Shown: piece by piece, positions 1 through 6,636 of the stretch | Numbering within the stretch: position 1 is the stretch's first letter | Layout of the letters: every line of letters begins with the position of its first letter | From: Actinomycetota bacterium | GTDB taxonomy: Bacteria; Actinomycetota; Acidimicrobiia; Acidimicrobiales; Ilumatobacteraceae | DNA: 10,843 bases | Direction of reading: 5' to 3' | Assembly (NCBI GenBank): GCA_009705435.1 | Contig: WLTJ01000031.1 | Span: 1 to 10,843, forward strand | Translations under genes and position numbers: made by a program | Notes under the pieces: generated by a model | Databases searched by the model: none | What the model was told of the DNA's origin: nothing | Seen by the model: the letters and a program-made list of their open reading frames with translations, nothing else

Positions 1-705
1 CACTTCCAACTGCGCCACAGTCACAGGTAACGAACCAGGACCCATAACTTTGACAACTCTTGGAATGCTCTGCGTACCAAAAGCCAAAGCGGCGATACCT
101 GCGGGACCATTCACGCGGAATATTTCACGCACTCCGAGTTCACGGGCCACGCAAATAACCACGGGATCGACGGCGCCGTGTGCACCTGGCTGTGGCGGGA
201 CAACGACCGCAATCTTTTGTACACCAGCGACCACCGCAGGCGTCGCGAGTTGAGCCAAGACACTTGGATAACTAGCTTTGCCGCTCGGGCAAAACAAACC
301 CGCTGAGGCAATAGCCGAGACTCTTTCTCCGACCGTCAATCCTGGATCGCTCTCAAAACTCCAGTTACCAAGACGACTCAATAACTCGTCATTAAAACGA
401 CGGATGTGATCAACCATGTCAGTGATCGCCACTTTCAAAGCGGTGTCAATCTTTGTGGGCGCCGACTCCCACTCATCGTCAGAAACGCGCAGACCTGATG
501 GCTCCACCGATATTTTGTCGAATTTGGCTAAGGCATCACATACTGCGGCGTCACCACGTTCGCGAACATCAATCACAAGATCCGAAATTTGCTGCCGCAA
601 TTCAGGCGAGATCACCTCATTTAAGTCACGGTCAACTAAAGCCAGTCGTTGAGCCGCATCCATCTTGGACCATGTCAAATTGCGCAATACCGACTGTCGA
701 GACAT
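1..705 (-). CDS. Histidinol dehydrogenase family protein, N-terminal part (cut by window edge)
   Basis: The reading frame is open from ATG at 705 to base 1, giving 235 residues with no stop. The C-terminal half lies outside the window. The order of motifs matches the HisD fold: a helical N-terminus, then a GLFCPSGKASYPS segment (136-148) where HisD has GLYxPGG, then ATPAVVAGVQKIAVVVPP, then AGIAALAFGTQSIPRVVKV (202-220) and GPGS (222-225). HisD oxidises histidinol to histidine in two NAD-dependent steps using Zn. The Zn and catalytic residues are in the missing half. The positions that bind NAD in E. coli HisD (Tyr130, Gln188, Asn211) align here with Phe138, Ala202 and Ser225, so cofactor use or substrate may differ. 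It lies 59 bases downstream of lepA on the same strand. There is no Shine-Dalgarno; a TACTGT hexamer ends 8 bases before the ATG. It may be the lineage's true HisD or a paralogue, so no symbol is given. The family is secure; the exact function is not. Confidence 0.85.
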   Translation of the reverse strand, partial: MSRQSVLRNLTWSKMDAAQRLALVDRDLNEVISPELRQQISDLVIDVRERGDAAVCDALAKFDKISVEPSGLRVSDDEWESAPTKIDTALKVAITDMVDHIRRFNDELLSRLGNWSFESDPGLTVGERVSAIASAGLFCPSGKASYPSVLAQLATPAVVAGVQKIAVVVPPQPGAHGAVDPVVICVARELGVREIFRVNGPAGIAALAFGTQSIPRVVKVMGPGSLPVTVAQLEV

Positions 706-764
706 CGCTATCTACAGTACCCGCCCCGATACAGCGAGAGGAGATCGTTTAACGAGCCCACAGC

Positions 765-2549
765 TCAGTCGTCCAACTTTAAGGCAGAAATGAAAACGTC
801 CCCAGGCACCTCAACGCGCCCAATCGCCTTCATCTTCTTCTTGCCTTCCTTCTGCTTGTCAAGCAATTTGCGCTTACGCGAAATATCGCCTCCGTAACAC
901 TTGGCAAGAACATCTTTACGCTTGGCCTTCACGGTCTCGCGAGCAATGACCTTGCCCCCGATTGCAGCCTGAATCGGCACATCAAACATCTGCCGCGGAA
1001 TGAGTTCCTTCAACTTTTCACACATCCGCTGACCGTAATGAAAGGCTTTATCGCGATGCACAATCATTGAAAACGCATCGGCCACGATTCCATTGAGCAC
1101 GATGTCCACTTTGGCTAAGTTGCTGCGCTGATAACCAGCCAGTTCATAGTCCAAACTGGCGTAACCCTGCGAGCGACTCTTCATCTGATCAAAGAAGTCA
1201 ACGACGACTTCAGCAAGGGGAATGACATAGTGCAATTCAACGCGCTCGGGCGAGAGATATTCCAACTTTGACATATCACCGCGACGCGACTGACAGAGTT
1301 CCATCAATGTTCCGGTGTATTCCTTCGGGGTGATGATGCTCACTCGGAAATACGGCTCTTCGATGTAGTCAATGTTTTGCGGGGCTGGAAGGTCGGCAGG
1401 ATTGTCCACTTTTTCAACCTCGCCATTGGTCTTCATCACCCGATATTCAACGCTCGGAGCGGTAGCAATGAGAGCTAAAGCGAATTCACGCTCAAGACGT
1501 TCCTTAACGATCTCCATATGTAGAAGCCCAAGGAATCCGCACCGAAATCCGAAGCCCAGGGCGCCCGACGATTCGGGTTCGTAGGTCACGCTGGCGTCAT
1601 TGAGTTTCAGTTTTTCCAAACTCTCGCGCAAGTTTTCAAAGTCATCACCATCAATCGGATACAGACCGCAAAAAACCATCGGCTTTGGATCGCTGTAACC
1701 CGGCAATGGTTCGGTCGCAGCCTTACCAAAGATGGTCACGGTCTCACCCGAGCGGGCTTGCGCGACATCTTTAATTCCCGCAATCAGATATCCCACTTCA
1801 CCTGGTCCCAATTCCGCAACCGGTGTCGGTACTGGACGACGAACACCGATCTCAATGGCTTCCAACTGTGAACCCGCTTGCATGAATTGCACCCGCGCCC
1901 CAGTCGTGAGGCGCCCATTCATCACTCGAATCGAAGACACCACACCGCGATACTGGTCATACTGGCTGTCAAAAATGAGGGCCTGCAAGGCCGCTTCGGG
2001 ATCCCCTGAGGGCGCTGGGATGCGTTCGCAAACAGCGTCGAGAAGTTCAGGAACTCCCAACCCAGTCTTCGCTGAGATACGCAAAATATCTGAAGCCTTG
2101 ATGCCCAATACATTTTCAATTTCTTGGGCGTAACGATCAGGATCAGCGGCCGGAAGGTCAATCTTGTTGAGAACAGCCACGATCTCCAGATCGTTTTCCA
2201 GCGCCAAATAACAGTTCGCCAAAGTTTGAGCCTCAATACCTTGGGCGGCATCCACCACCAGGACGACCCCTTCGCAGGCGGCTAGAGAACGGCTGACCTC
2301 ATAACCGAAGTCCACGTGACCAGGGGTGTCAATGAGGTGCAGGGTGTGCCCATTCCAATCCACACGCACGTTTTGAGCCTTGATGGTGATGCCCCGCTCT
2401 CGCTCAAGATCCATCGAATCGAGGTACTGAGCGCGCATGTCACGCACTTCTACGGCGTGGGTAATCTCCAAAATTCGGTCTGAAAGAGTGGATTTACCAT
2501 GATCAATATGGGCAATGATCGAGAAGTTTCTAATGCGGGAGATGTCCAT
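765..2549 (-). CDS. lepA: Elongation factor 4 (EF4), ribosome back-translocase GTPase
   Basis: This is a complete 594-residue protein, the normal LepA length. All GTPase motifs are visible: P-loop AHIDHGKST (13-21), switch I ERGITI (51-56), DTPGH (74-78), NKID (128-131) and SAKTG (161-165). EF-G-like domains II, III and V follow. The LepA-specific C-terminal domain ends the protein, with the basic YGGDISRKRKLLDKQKEGKK stretch that distinguishes it from EF-G. The family binds the ribosome in the cytoplasm and hydrolyses GTP; it is associated with back-translocation or with assembly and initiation fidelity. The ATG at 2549 begins the conserved MDISRIRNFSIIAHIDHGKS start, so it is firm even though no Shine-Dalgarno precedes it; the bases just upstream are a run of C. 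The gene diverges from rpsT and is followed by the HisD-family gene 59 bases later. Confidence 0.98.
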   Translation of the reverse strand: MDISRIRNFSIIAHIDHGKSTLSDRILEITHAVEVRDMRAQYLDSMDLERERGITIKAQNVRVDWNGHTLHLIDTPGHVDFGYEVSRSLAACEGVVLVVDAAQGIEAQTLANCYLALENDLEIVAVLNKIDLPAADPDRYAQEIENVLGIKASDILRISAKTGLGVPELLDAVCERIPAPSGDPEAALQALIFDSQYDQYRGVVSSIRVMNGRLTTGARVQFMQAGSQLEAIEIGVRRPVPTPVAELGPGEVGYLIAGIKDVAQARSGETVTIFGKAATEPLPGYSDPKPMVFCGLYPIDGDDFENLRESLEKLKLNDASVTYEPESSGALGFGFRCGFLGLLHMEIVKERLEREFALALIATAPSVEYRVMKTNGEVEKVDNPADLPAPQNIDYIEEPYFRVSIITPKEYTGTLMELCQSRRGDMSKLEYLSPERVELHYVIPLAEVVVDFFDQMKSRSQGYASLDYELAGYQRSNLAKVDIVLNGIVADAFSMIVHRDKAFHYGQRMCEKLKELIPRQMFDVPIQAAIGGKVIARETVKAKRKDVLAKCYGGDISRKRKLLDKQKEGKKKMKAIGRVEVPGDVFISALKLDD

Positions 2550-2605
2550 GGGGGGTTTTGAGGGCGATTCGACCCCAGAAAAAGGAGTGAAGGCGCACTT
2601 CAGAG

Positions 2606-2636
2606 ACTATCGTTTCAGGGAACCTAAGAGGGTCAA
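2606..2636 (-). promoter_or_regulatory. Possible promoter of lepA
   Basis: Read on the minus strand, TTGACC (2631-2636, five of six matches to the -35 consensus) is followed after 19 bases by GATAGT (2606-2611, four of six matches to the -10 consensus). The spacing is at the long end of the accepted range. It would give a leader of roughly 50 bases before lepA. This is a by-eye match only. No equally good promoter was seen for rpsT in the same 155-base divergent region; TAACCT at 2666-2671 is a weak candidate. Confidence 0.3.
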
Positions 2637-2695
2637 CAGCCGTGGTGAGATACGCCTGGCGCTGGTAACCTCCTAGGACTGTTTCAATCGCATAT

Positions 2696-2699
2696 GAGG
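2696..2699 (+). promoter_or_regulatory. Ribosome binding site of rpsT
   Basis: GAGG lies 5 bases before the GTG start of rpsT. It supports that start over the out-of-frame ATG at 2694 and is the clearest Shine-Dalgarno in the window; most other starts here lack one. Confidence 0.6.
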
Positions 2700-2704
2700 T
2701 CCCC

Positions 2705-2959
2705 GTGGCAAATATTAAAAGTCAAAAGAAGCGAATTCTTACGAACGCCAAGAGCGCTGAGCGCAACAAGGCTATGAAGAGTGAGTTGAAGACCCGCGTC
2801 AAGACTGCACGGGCGACCCTCGGAACCGAGGCAAACGCTGAAGATGTTCGTCTTGCCGTGAAGCGCATTGACATGGCTGCTGCCAAAGGCATCATTCACA
2901 AGAACACGGCCGCTCGTCGTAAGAGCCGCCTGATGAAGCACGTCAACGTCGCTGGCTGA
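2705..2959 (+). CDS. rpsT: Small ribosomal subunit protein S20
   Basis: This is a complete 84-residue protein that begins MANIKSQKKRILTNAKSAER, the S20 signature. It is rich in Lys, Arg and Ala and helical throughout, and contains KGIIHKNTAARRKSRLMK (residues 61-78), the conserved C-terminal segment. S20 is a primary 16S rRNA-binding protein of the 30S subunit. Translation starts at GTG with GAGG 5 bases upstream; the conserved N-terminus fixes this start. The gene is divergent from lepA and convergent with holA, and its last 17 bases overlap the end of holA. That leaves no room for a terminator between the two. The order holA-rpsT-lepA is typical of Actinobacteria. Confidence 0.97.
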   Translation: MANIKSQKKRILTNAKSAERNKAMKSELKTRVKTARATLGTEANAEDVRLAVKRIDMAAAKGIIHKNTAARRKSRLMKHVNVAG

Positions 2960-3914
2960 CAACTCCGTTCAACTTTGCCAATCTGGCAATCAGAACGTCC
3001 ATCACAACATCTTCTTCAAGCCCGGTCGAGCCGCGCAGATCCAAATCAGCCGCGGCAAGTAATTCAAAGGCTCGCCTGACTCCGGCCCCAGTTAATGATC
3101 GAAAAGTCCTCAGTGCTTTTTCCGCCGCAAAGCCCTTCGCTCCCAAGAGCACTTCGGCCTCAGCCAGGGTCGGGACATCAGCAACATCAAGTTTCGCCAA
3201 ACGTGAATAATGGCCATGTAACTGGGCCATGATTTGTAGCGGGTGACGCTCCCCCGCATTCATCAAACGGCGCGCCGCGAGAAGTGCTTTGGCGGCATTG
3301 CCTGAATCAATCCCATCAGTTAAATCCCATGGCTTAGTGTCTCCACGCTCACCCAAAAACGGCTCAAGCTTTTCCTTATTGATACGTTGATCGCCGTATG
3401 TCGATTTCAAGGTGGCAGCAAGCCCACCTAAACGCGTCACATCTTCGCCCAGCCAATCAATGAGTAAGGCAACTGCGGGTGCGTCGAGGACCAGTCCGAG
3501 ACCCGACAATTGTGTTTCCCACCATTCACGGCGTTCATTGGCACGCGTCGGTGGAGATGGATCAATCGTTTGCCCACCACACAGTTTGAGTGCAGCCGCG
3601 ATGACCTTGCTCACTCTCCCGCTACCCCACTCAATCACCATGTCCGTAAAATCTGGAGCAACTTGCAGATAGGCAGCCAAGACATCAAGGTCGTCAACTC
3701 CGAATGCCGACACTTTGCGCATCACGATGATGCGACGCTCGGTGAGAAATGGTGGCGTCATCGCCGATTCAGTTGCGCCAGCCATGATGTAGTCGCCGTC
3801 AAACTCTTCGAGCATCAGCGAGCGATCTTGATCACCGACAAGTTCGCGAGCCTTATCCGACACTGCCTCCCTGACGAGGACATCGTCGGAACCATGGAAT
3901 AGATAGACACTCAC
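2943..3914 (-). CDS. holA: DNA polymerase III subunit delta (clamp loader)
   Basis: This is a 323-residue protein, close to the usual delta length of about 340. The N-terminus SVYLFHGSDDVLVREAV matches the family's opening beta strand and helix, where other members read LLYGEEEFL. A degenerate AAA+ module follows, with ERRIIVMRKVSAFG near residue 60. The C-terminal helical collar domain contains ALLAARRLMNAGERHPLQIM and HGHYSRLAKL. Delta opens the beta sliding clamp as part of the clamp loader. The start is GTG at 3914, and GTGA overlaps the comEC stop by 4 bases, which implies translational coupling with comEC. The 3' end runs 17 bases into rpsT on the other strand. Its position after comEC matches the actinobacterial comEA-comEC-holA order. 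Confidence 0.93.
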   Translation of the reverse strand: MSVYLFHGSDDVLVREAVSDKARELVGDQDRSLMLEEFDGDYIMAGATESAMTPPFLTERRIIVMRKVSAFGVDDLDVLAAYLQVAPDFTDMVIEWGSGRVSKVIAAALKLCGGQTIDPSPPTRANERREWWETQLSGLGLVLDAPAVALLIDWLGEDVTRLGGLAATLKSTYGDQRINKEKLEPFLGERGDTKPWDLTDGIDSGNAAKALLAARRLMNAGERHPLQIMAQLHGHYSRLAKLDVADVPTLAEAEVLLGAKGFAAEKALRTFRSLTGAGVRRAFELLAAADLDLRGSTGLEEDVVMDVLIARLAKLNGVVSQRR

Positions 3915-5431
3915 ATCTCTAGGTTGTCACATCGGTGTCGGGGCAACATCGCCCAAAGGCTGAGCCCGACCAAGATGCTGCTTGCCACAAGGTTGATCCA
4001 CATCGGGGGTTGCAGGCGTTCGCCAATCGCTGCCACTGTGTCCACCCAACGCACACCGATTCCGAACGGCCACATCAGCACATGGGCCACAGACACTGGG
4101 GCAAATCCTGCGGCAAGGGCGACTGGCACACCGAGCAACATCACGATGCCCGCCACTGGGACAGCAAGCAGATTGCAGGGTATCGACATCGCACTTGGCC
4201 ACCCGAAAATCATCACCGACACTGGAAGCACTCCGACTTGGGCGGCCAAAGACGGCACGATCCAGACCATAAGCCACGGATGGTGAGCCATTCTCGTGCT
4301 CTCCAAAGAGCGCTTCAAGGGTTGCGAGAGCAAGATCAGGCCCCCACTTCCACCGACAGATAGCCACCACCCAACTGACCACACAAGAAATGGATCAATG
4401 ACAAACAGACCCAACATCGTTGCCGCCAGAATCTTGCTCGCACTTGAGGTGCGCCCTGCGGCGAAAACAATGGCCGAGATGCCCGCCATTGTCACTGCGC
4501 GCACTACCGATGGTTCAACTCGCGTCATGATCGCAAACCACGCCAAAATCAATAACGTCACAACCAAACGTGGTGAACGCTTGAGACGGGTGAGAACTGG
4601 TGCCACGACCGCCAAAATGAACGCCACATTTTGTCCTGATACAGCAGTGAGATGGGCTAGACCGCTTGAGCGAAATCGCGCGACCATTGAGTCTGGTTGC
4701 TGAGAGTCATCGCCGTACACCAGCCCAGAGAACAGCGCCCCTTGATCTCCAGAAAGTATTTGAGCACCGTCACTCAGCGCGCTGCGGACACGATTAGCTG
4801 CCAACATAAAACGCGATTCGAAAGCTTGCGCCCCCTGCTCAATGTCTGACATTGTGCTCACTTCAAAACGCCCAACAATGTGTCGCACTTCAAGACGCCG
4901 TTGATAACGAGAGCGCGTCGGTTCACGTTGACCAATCACGGCCAGTGATTCACCAGCCACATGCTGCATCGCGCGTTTCGCCTTGCTGCCATAGAGCCAC
5001 GACTCAAAACGCTTCCCAGAAATCTCACTGACGATTCGTACACCTGCACCAACTGGTTCTGGATCAGTGACCAAAACCGCTCGACCCGTGAATGGACCCA
5101 TCTCCGCCGAGTGCACTGCATTCCATTCACTGTGACTACGCATCCCACCCACCACGGCGCAGACGCAGAGAAGGACGAGTACCCAGCGAATTCGGGATAA
5201 CAGAATTACTCCGACGCCAGCAACGGCGATCATCAACCACCCTCCCCGAGCACTCCAACTGGTGAAGCCTTTTTCGCCTAACCAAATTCCTAGCAATGTG
5301 GCTCCAGCAGCCAAGCCCAAGAAGTAATGCCACGCTGATGCACCCTGAGCGTCGTACTCTTGAACTTTGTGAGTGCCCGATTGAGTTTGAGTCCTGATGC
5401 GGACATCGTTCCCGACGGAGTTGAGTTTCAT
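3911..5431 (-). CDS. comEC: ComEC/Rec2 competence-type DNA channel protein, short form
   Basis: This is a polytopic membrane protein of 506 residues if ATG 5431 is the start. Two or three N-terminal membrane helices (about 36-96) are followed by a soluble stretch (about 106-190) in the place of the family's OB-fold (DUF4131). The Competence domain follows, with GLVYGD (236-241), HLTAVSGQN (260-268, the family HLxAxSG motif), PSVVRA (307-312) and several further helices. The protein ends soon after the last helix, so the C-terminal metallo-beta-lactamase domain of B. subtilis ComEC is absent. Mycobacterial ComEC is similarly short. ComEC carries single-stranded DNA across the membrane during transformation. 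The frame stays open up to 5683, but that stretch is His/Gln/Arg/Ser-rich and antisense to the opposite gene, so I did not include it. TTG 5320 is another possible start. The gene is joined to holA by GTGA. Confidence 0.88.
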   Translation of the reverse strand: MKLNSVGNDVRIRTQTQSGTHKVQEYDAQGASAWHYFLGLAAGATLLGIWLGEKGFTSWSARGGWLMIAVAGVGVILLSRIRWVLVLLCVCAVVGGMRSHSEWNAVHSAEMGPFTGRAVLVTDPEPVGAGVRIVSEISGKRFESWLYGSKAKRAMQHVAGESLAVIGQREPTRSRYQRRLEVRHIVGRFEVSTMSDIEQGAQAFESRFMLAANRVRSALSDGAQILSGDQGALFSGLVYGDDSQQPDSMVARFRSSGLAHLTAVSGQNVAFILAVVAPVLTRLKRSPRLVVTLLILAWFAIMTRVEPSVVRAVTMAGISAIVFAAGRTSSASKILAATMLGLFVIDPFLVWSVGWWLSVGGSGGLILLSQPLKRSLESTRMAHHPWLMVWIVPSLAAQVGVLPVSVMIFGWPSAMSIPCNLLAVPVAGIVMLLGVPVALAAGFAPVSVAHVLMWPFGIGVRWVDTVAAIGERLQPPMWINLVASSILVGLSLWAMLPRHRCDNLEM

Positions 5432-5815
5432 CGACAGATGGTGCGCCGTCGGGGCCCTCTGCTGGCCATCGCTATCTCTTGCACTATCGGACTTTTGGCG
5501 GCCCTGTTGTTGTGGGATTCGACTTCGGCTCTGCGCGGCGTGCCAGGGTTCATTCTCTGGGTCCTTGCCGTCCCCACCTCCTCGCTGTTCGGCATCCCCG
5601 TTATGGGAGGTGAGTTGCGCTGGATCTTGGCAGTGCTCAGCAGTTTGGTGTTGTGGTTCTATGTGGGTCATCTGGCAGCCCAACGCTCCACTCGGCGCGT
5701 GGCTACGAGTTGGCTGGAGTGGCGCCGTGAGTGGACCCGTCTAGTCATTGGCATATGGGCCGGATCATTGCTTGGCTTAGGTCTGGCGGCCACCGTTTTA
5801 TCTGTCAGTCTCTGA
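5369..5815 (+). CDS. Unrecognised small membrane protein, four predicted helices
   Basis: I do not recognise the family. From GTG 5369 it has 148 residues. A polar N-terminus contains PDADIVPDGVEFHRQMVRRR (residues 9-28). Four hydrophobic segments follow, at about 30-48, 60-77, 85-103 and 125-144. A Trp/Arg-rich loop, SWLEWRREWTRL, joins the third and fourth. The hydrophobic pattern and plausible composition show that this strand, not the antisense, is coding. Start choices are TTG 5360, GTG 5369 and ATG 5438; none has a clear Shine-Dalgarno. GTG 5369 is preferred because TACTCT (5355-5360) lies 8 bases before it, as in a leaderless promoter. The 5' end overlaps the likely comEC start head-to-head, and the 3' end lies 25 bases from the convergent comEA. 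It separates two genes that are normally adjacent, which invites but does not prove a role with the Com proteins. Confidence 0.72.
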   Translation: MSARLSLSPDADIVPDGVEFHRQMVRRRGPLLAIAISCTIGLLAALLLWDSTSALRGVPGFILWVLAVPTSSLFGIPVMGGELRWILAVLSSLVLWFYVGHLAAQRSTRRVATSWLEWRREWTRLVIGIWAGSLLGLGLAATVLSVSL

Positions 5816-5840
5816 GATCCGCCAGTTGACGATGCGAGCA

Positions 5841-6563
5841 CTAGATAGTGACCATGTCACGCAGAGCGGCAAATTTTGCTGGTCCGATACCGGGGACATC
5901 TTGGAGTTCTTCAATACTGGAAAATTGCCCATGTTGATCACGAAAACTTACGATCGCTGCAGCGGTAGAAGGTCCGACCCCAGGCAATAAATCAAGCGTC
6001 GTCAGATCTGCCGTATTGATGTTGATGGGATATGAAATAGCTTGCGTTGGCGTCTCTGCGTTTCCGCCAGCGATTGGACCAGATTGGTTTCCTGGGACTT
6101 TTTCGCCAATTGCCGGAACGTATATCTGTTGCCCATCGCTCAACGGCACAGCCAAGTTTATGGAATTCAAATCAGCAACTTTCGTGCTTCCTCCAGCGGC
6201 CCTAATTGCATCAATCACGCGCGAACCTGGCAGGACCATATAGACCCCCGGCTGGTTCACCCGTCCCGCTACATGCACCGTCAAAAATTGCGCAATCGTT
6301 GTCGTTGTTGTTGCTGAAGGAATGTGCTGACTTTGCGGGAGCGTGGAGGCATAAACCAAGGAAGTTTCAACGGGAGTAGGCGGTGAGCGAACCAAGAAAT
6401 ACCCACCAAATCCAACTGCCCCGACACAGATACACCCCGTCAGAATCTTACCCCAGCCAAACCACTGCAGGCTTTCTTGAGCGTGCCGCAACAAACTCAT
6501 GACGGTGCCGGCATGCACTTTCATCGGCTCTTCGTTGGAGGACGTAGGACGCCACTGTTCCAC
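5841..6563 (-). CDS. comEA: ComEA-type DNA-binding competence protein
   Basis: This is a 240-residue protein from GTG 6563. It has a cytoplasmic N-terminus and one membrane anchor (about 39-58). A Ser/Thr/Pro linker that includes TTTTT leads to an SLBB domain (about 93-151, TVHVAGRVNQPGVYMV). A second linker leads to a C-terminal double helix-hairpin-helix module (181-238) with NINTA and the hairpins LPGVGPS (193-199) and VPGIGPA (223-229). This is the standard ComEA layout: an anchored DNA receptor with its DNA-binding end outside the membrane. ATG 6524, with a weak GAAGAG before it, would give 227 residues and cannot be excluded. Upstream there is a 73-base gap to glpD. TATTAT occurs there on the minus strand as a possible -10, without a convincing -35. 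The gene normally sits next to comEC; here an opposite-strand gene lies between them. Confidence 0.93.
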   Translation of the reverse strand: MEQWRPTSSNEEPMKVHAGTVMSLLRHAQESLQWFGWGKILTGCICVGAVGFGGYFLVRSPPTPVETSLVYASTLPQSQHIPSATTTTTIAQFLTVHVAGRVNQPGVYMVLPGSRVIDAIRAAGGSTKVADLNSINLAVPLSDGQQIYVPAIGEKVPGNQSGPIAGGNAETPTQAISYPININTADLTTLDLLPGVGPSTAAAIVSFRDQHGQFSSIEELQDVPGIGPAKFAALRDMVTI

Positions 6564-6636
6564 TTCGCACCATTCTTTATCTACCGCTCGATGTCTCAGT
6601 CCATAGGGGCGAGATAATAACGCTGGTGTAGCGGCG

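Noticed and set aside
754..766. GAGC/GCTC inverted repeat at the end of lepA, as a terminator
   Set aside because: The stem is only 4 base pairs and no T-run follows; it is within chance expectation.
416..897. Plus-strand open frames across the hisD-like and lepA genes
   Set aside because: They are antisense to two conserved genes and show no motif.
3924..4703. Overlapping plus-strand frames inside comEC
   Set aside because: Their His/Thr/Arg-rich translations are shadows of membrane-helix codons on the other strand.
5432..5683. Longer N-terminus for comEC, up to 84 extra residues
   Set aside because: The stretch is rich in His, Gln, Arg, Ser and Asp with no hydrophobic pattern, and it is the antisense of the plus-strand membrane protein, which reads as a normal polytopic protein.
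6297..6315. GTT-rich simple repeat in comEA
   Set aside because: It encodes the Thr run in the linker between membrane anchor and SLBB domain, a normal low-complexity linker.
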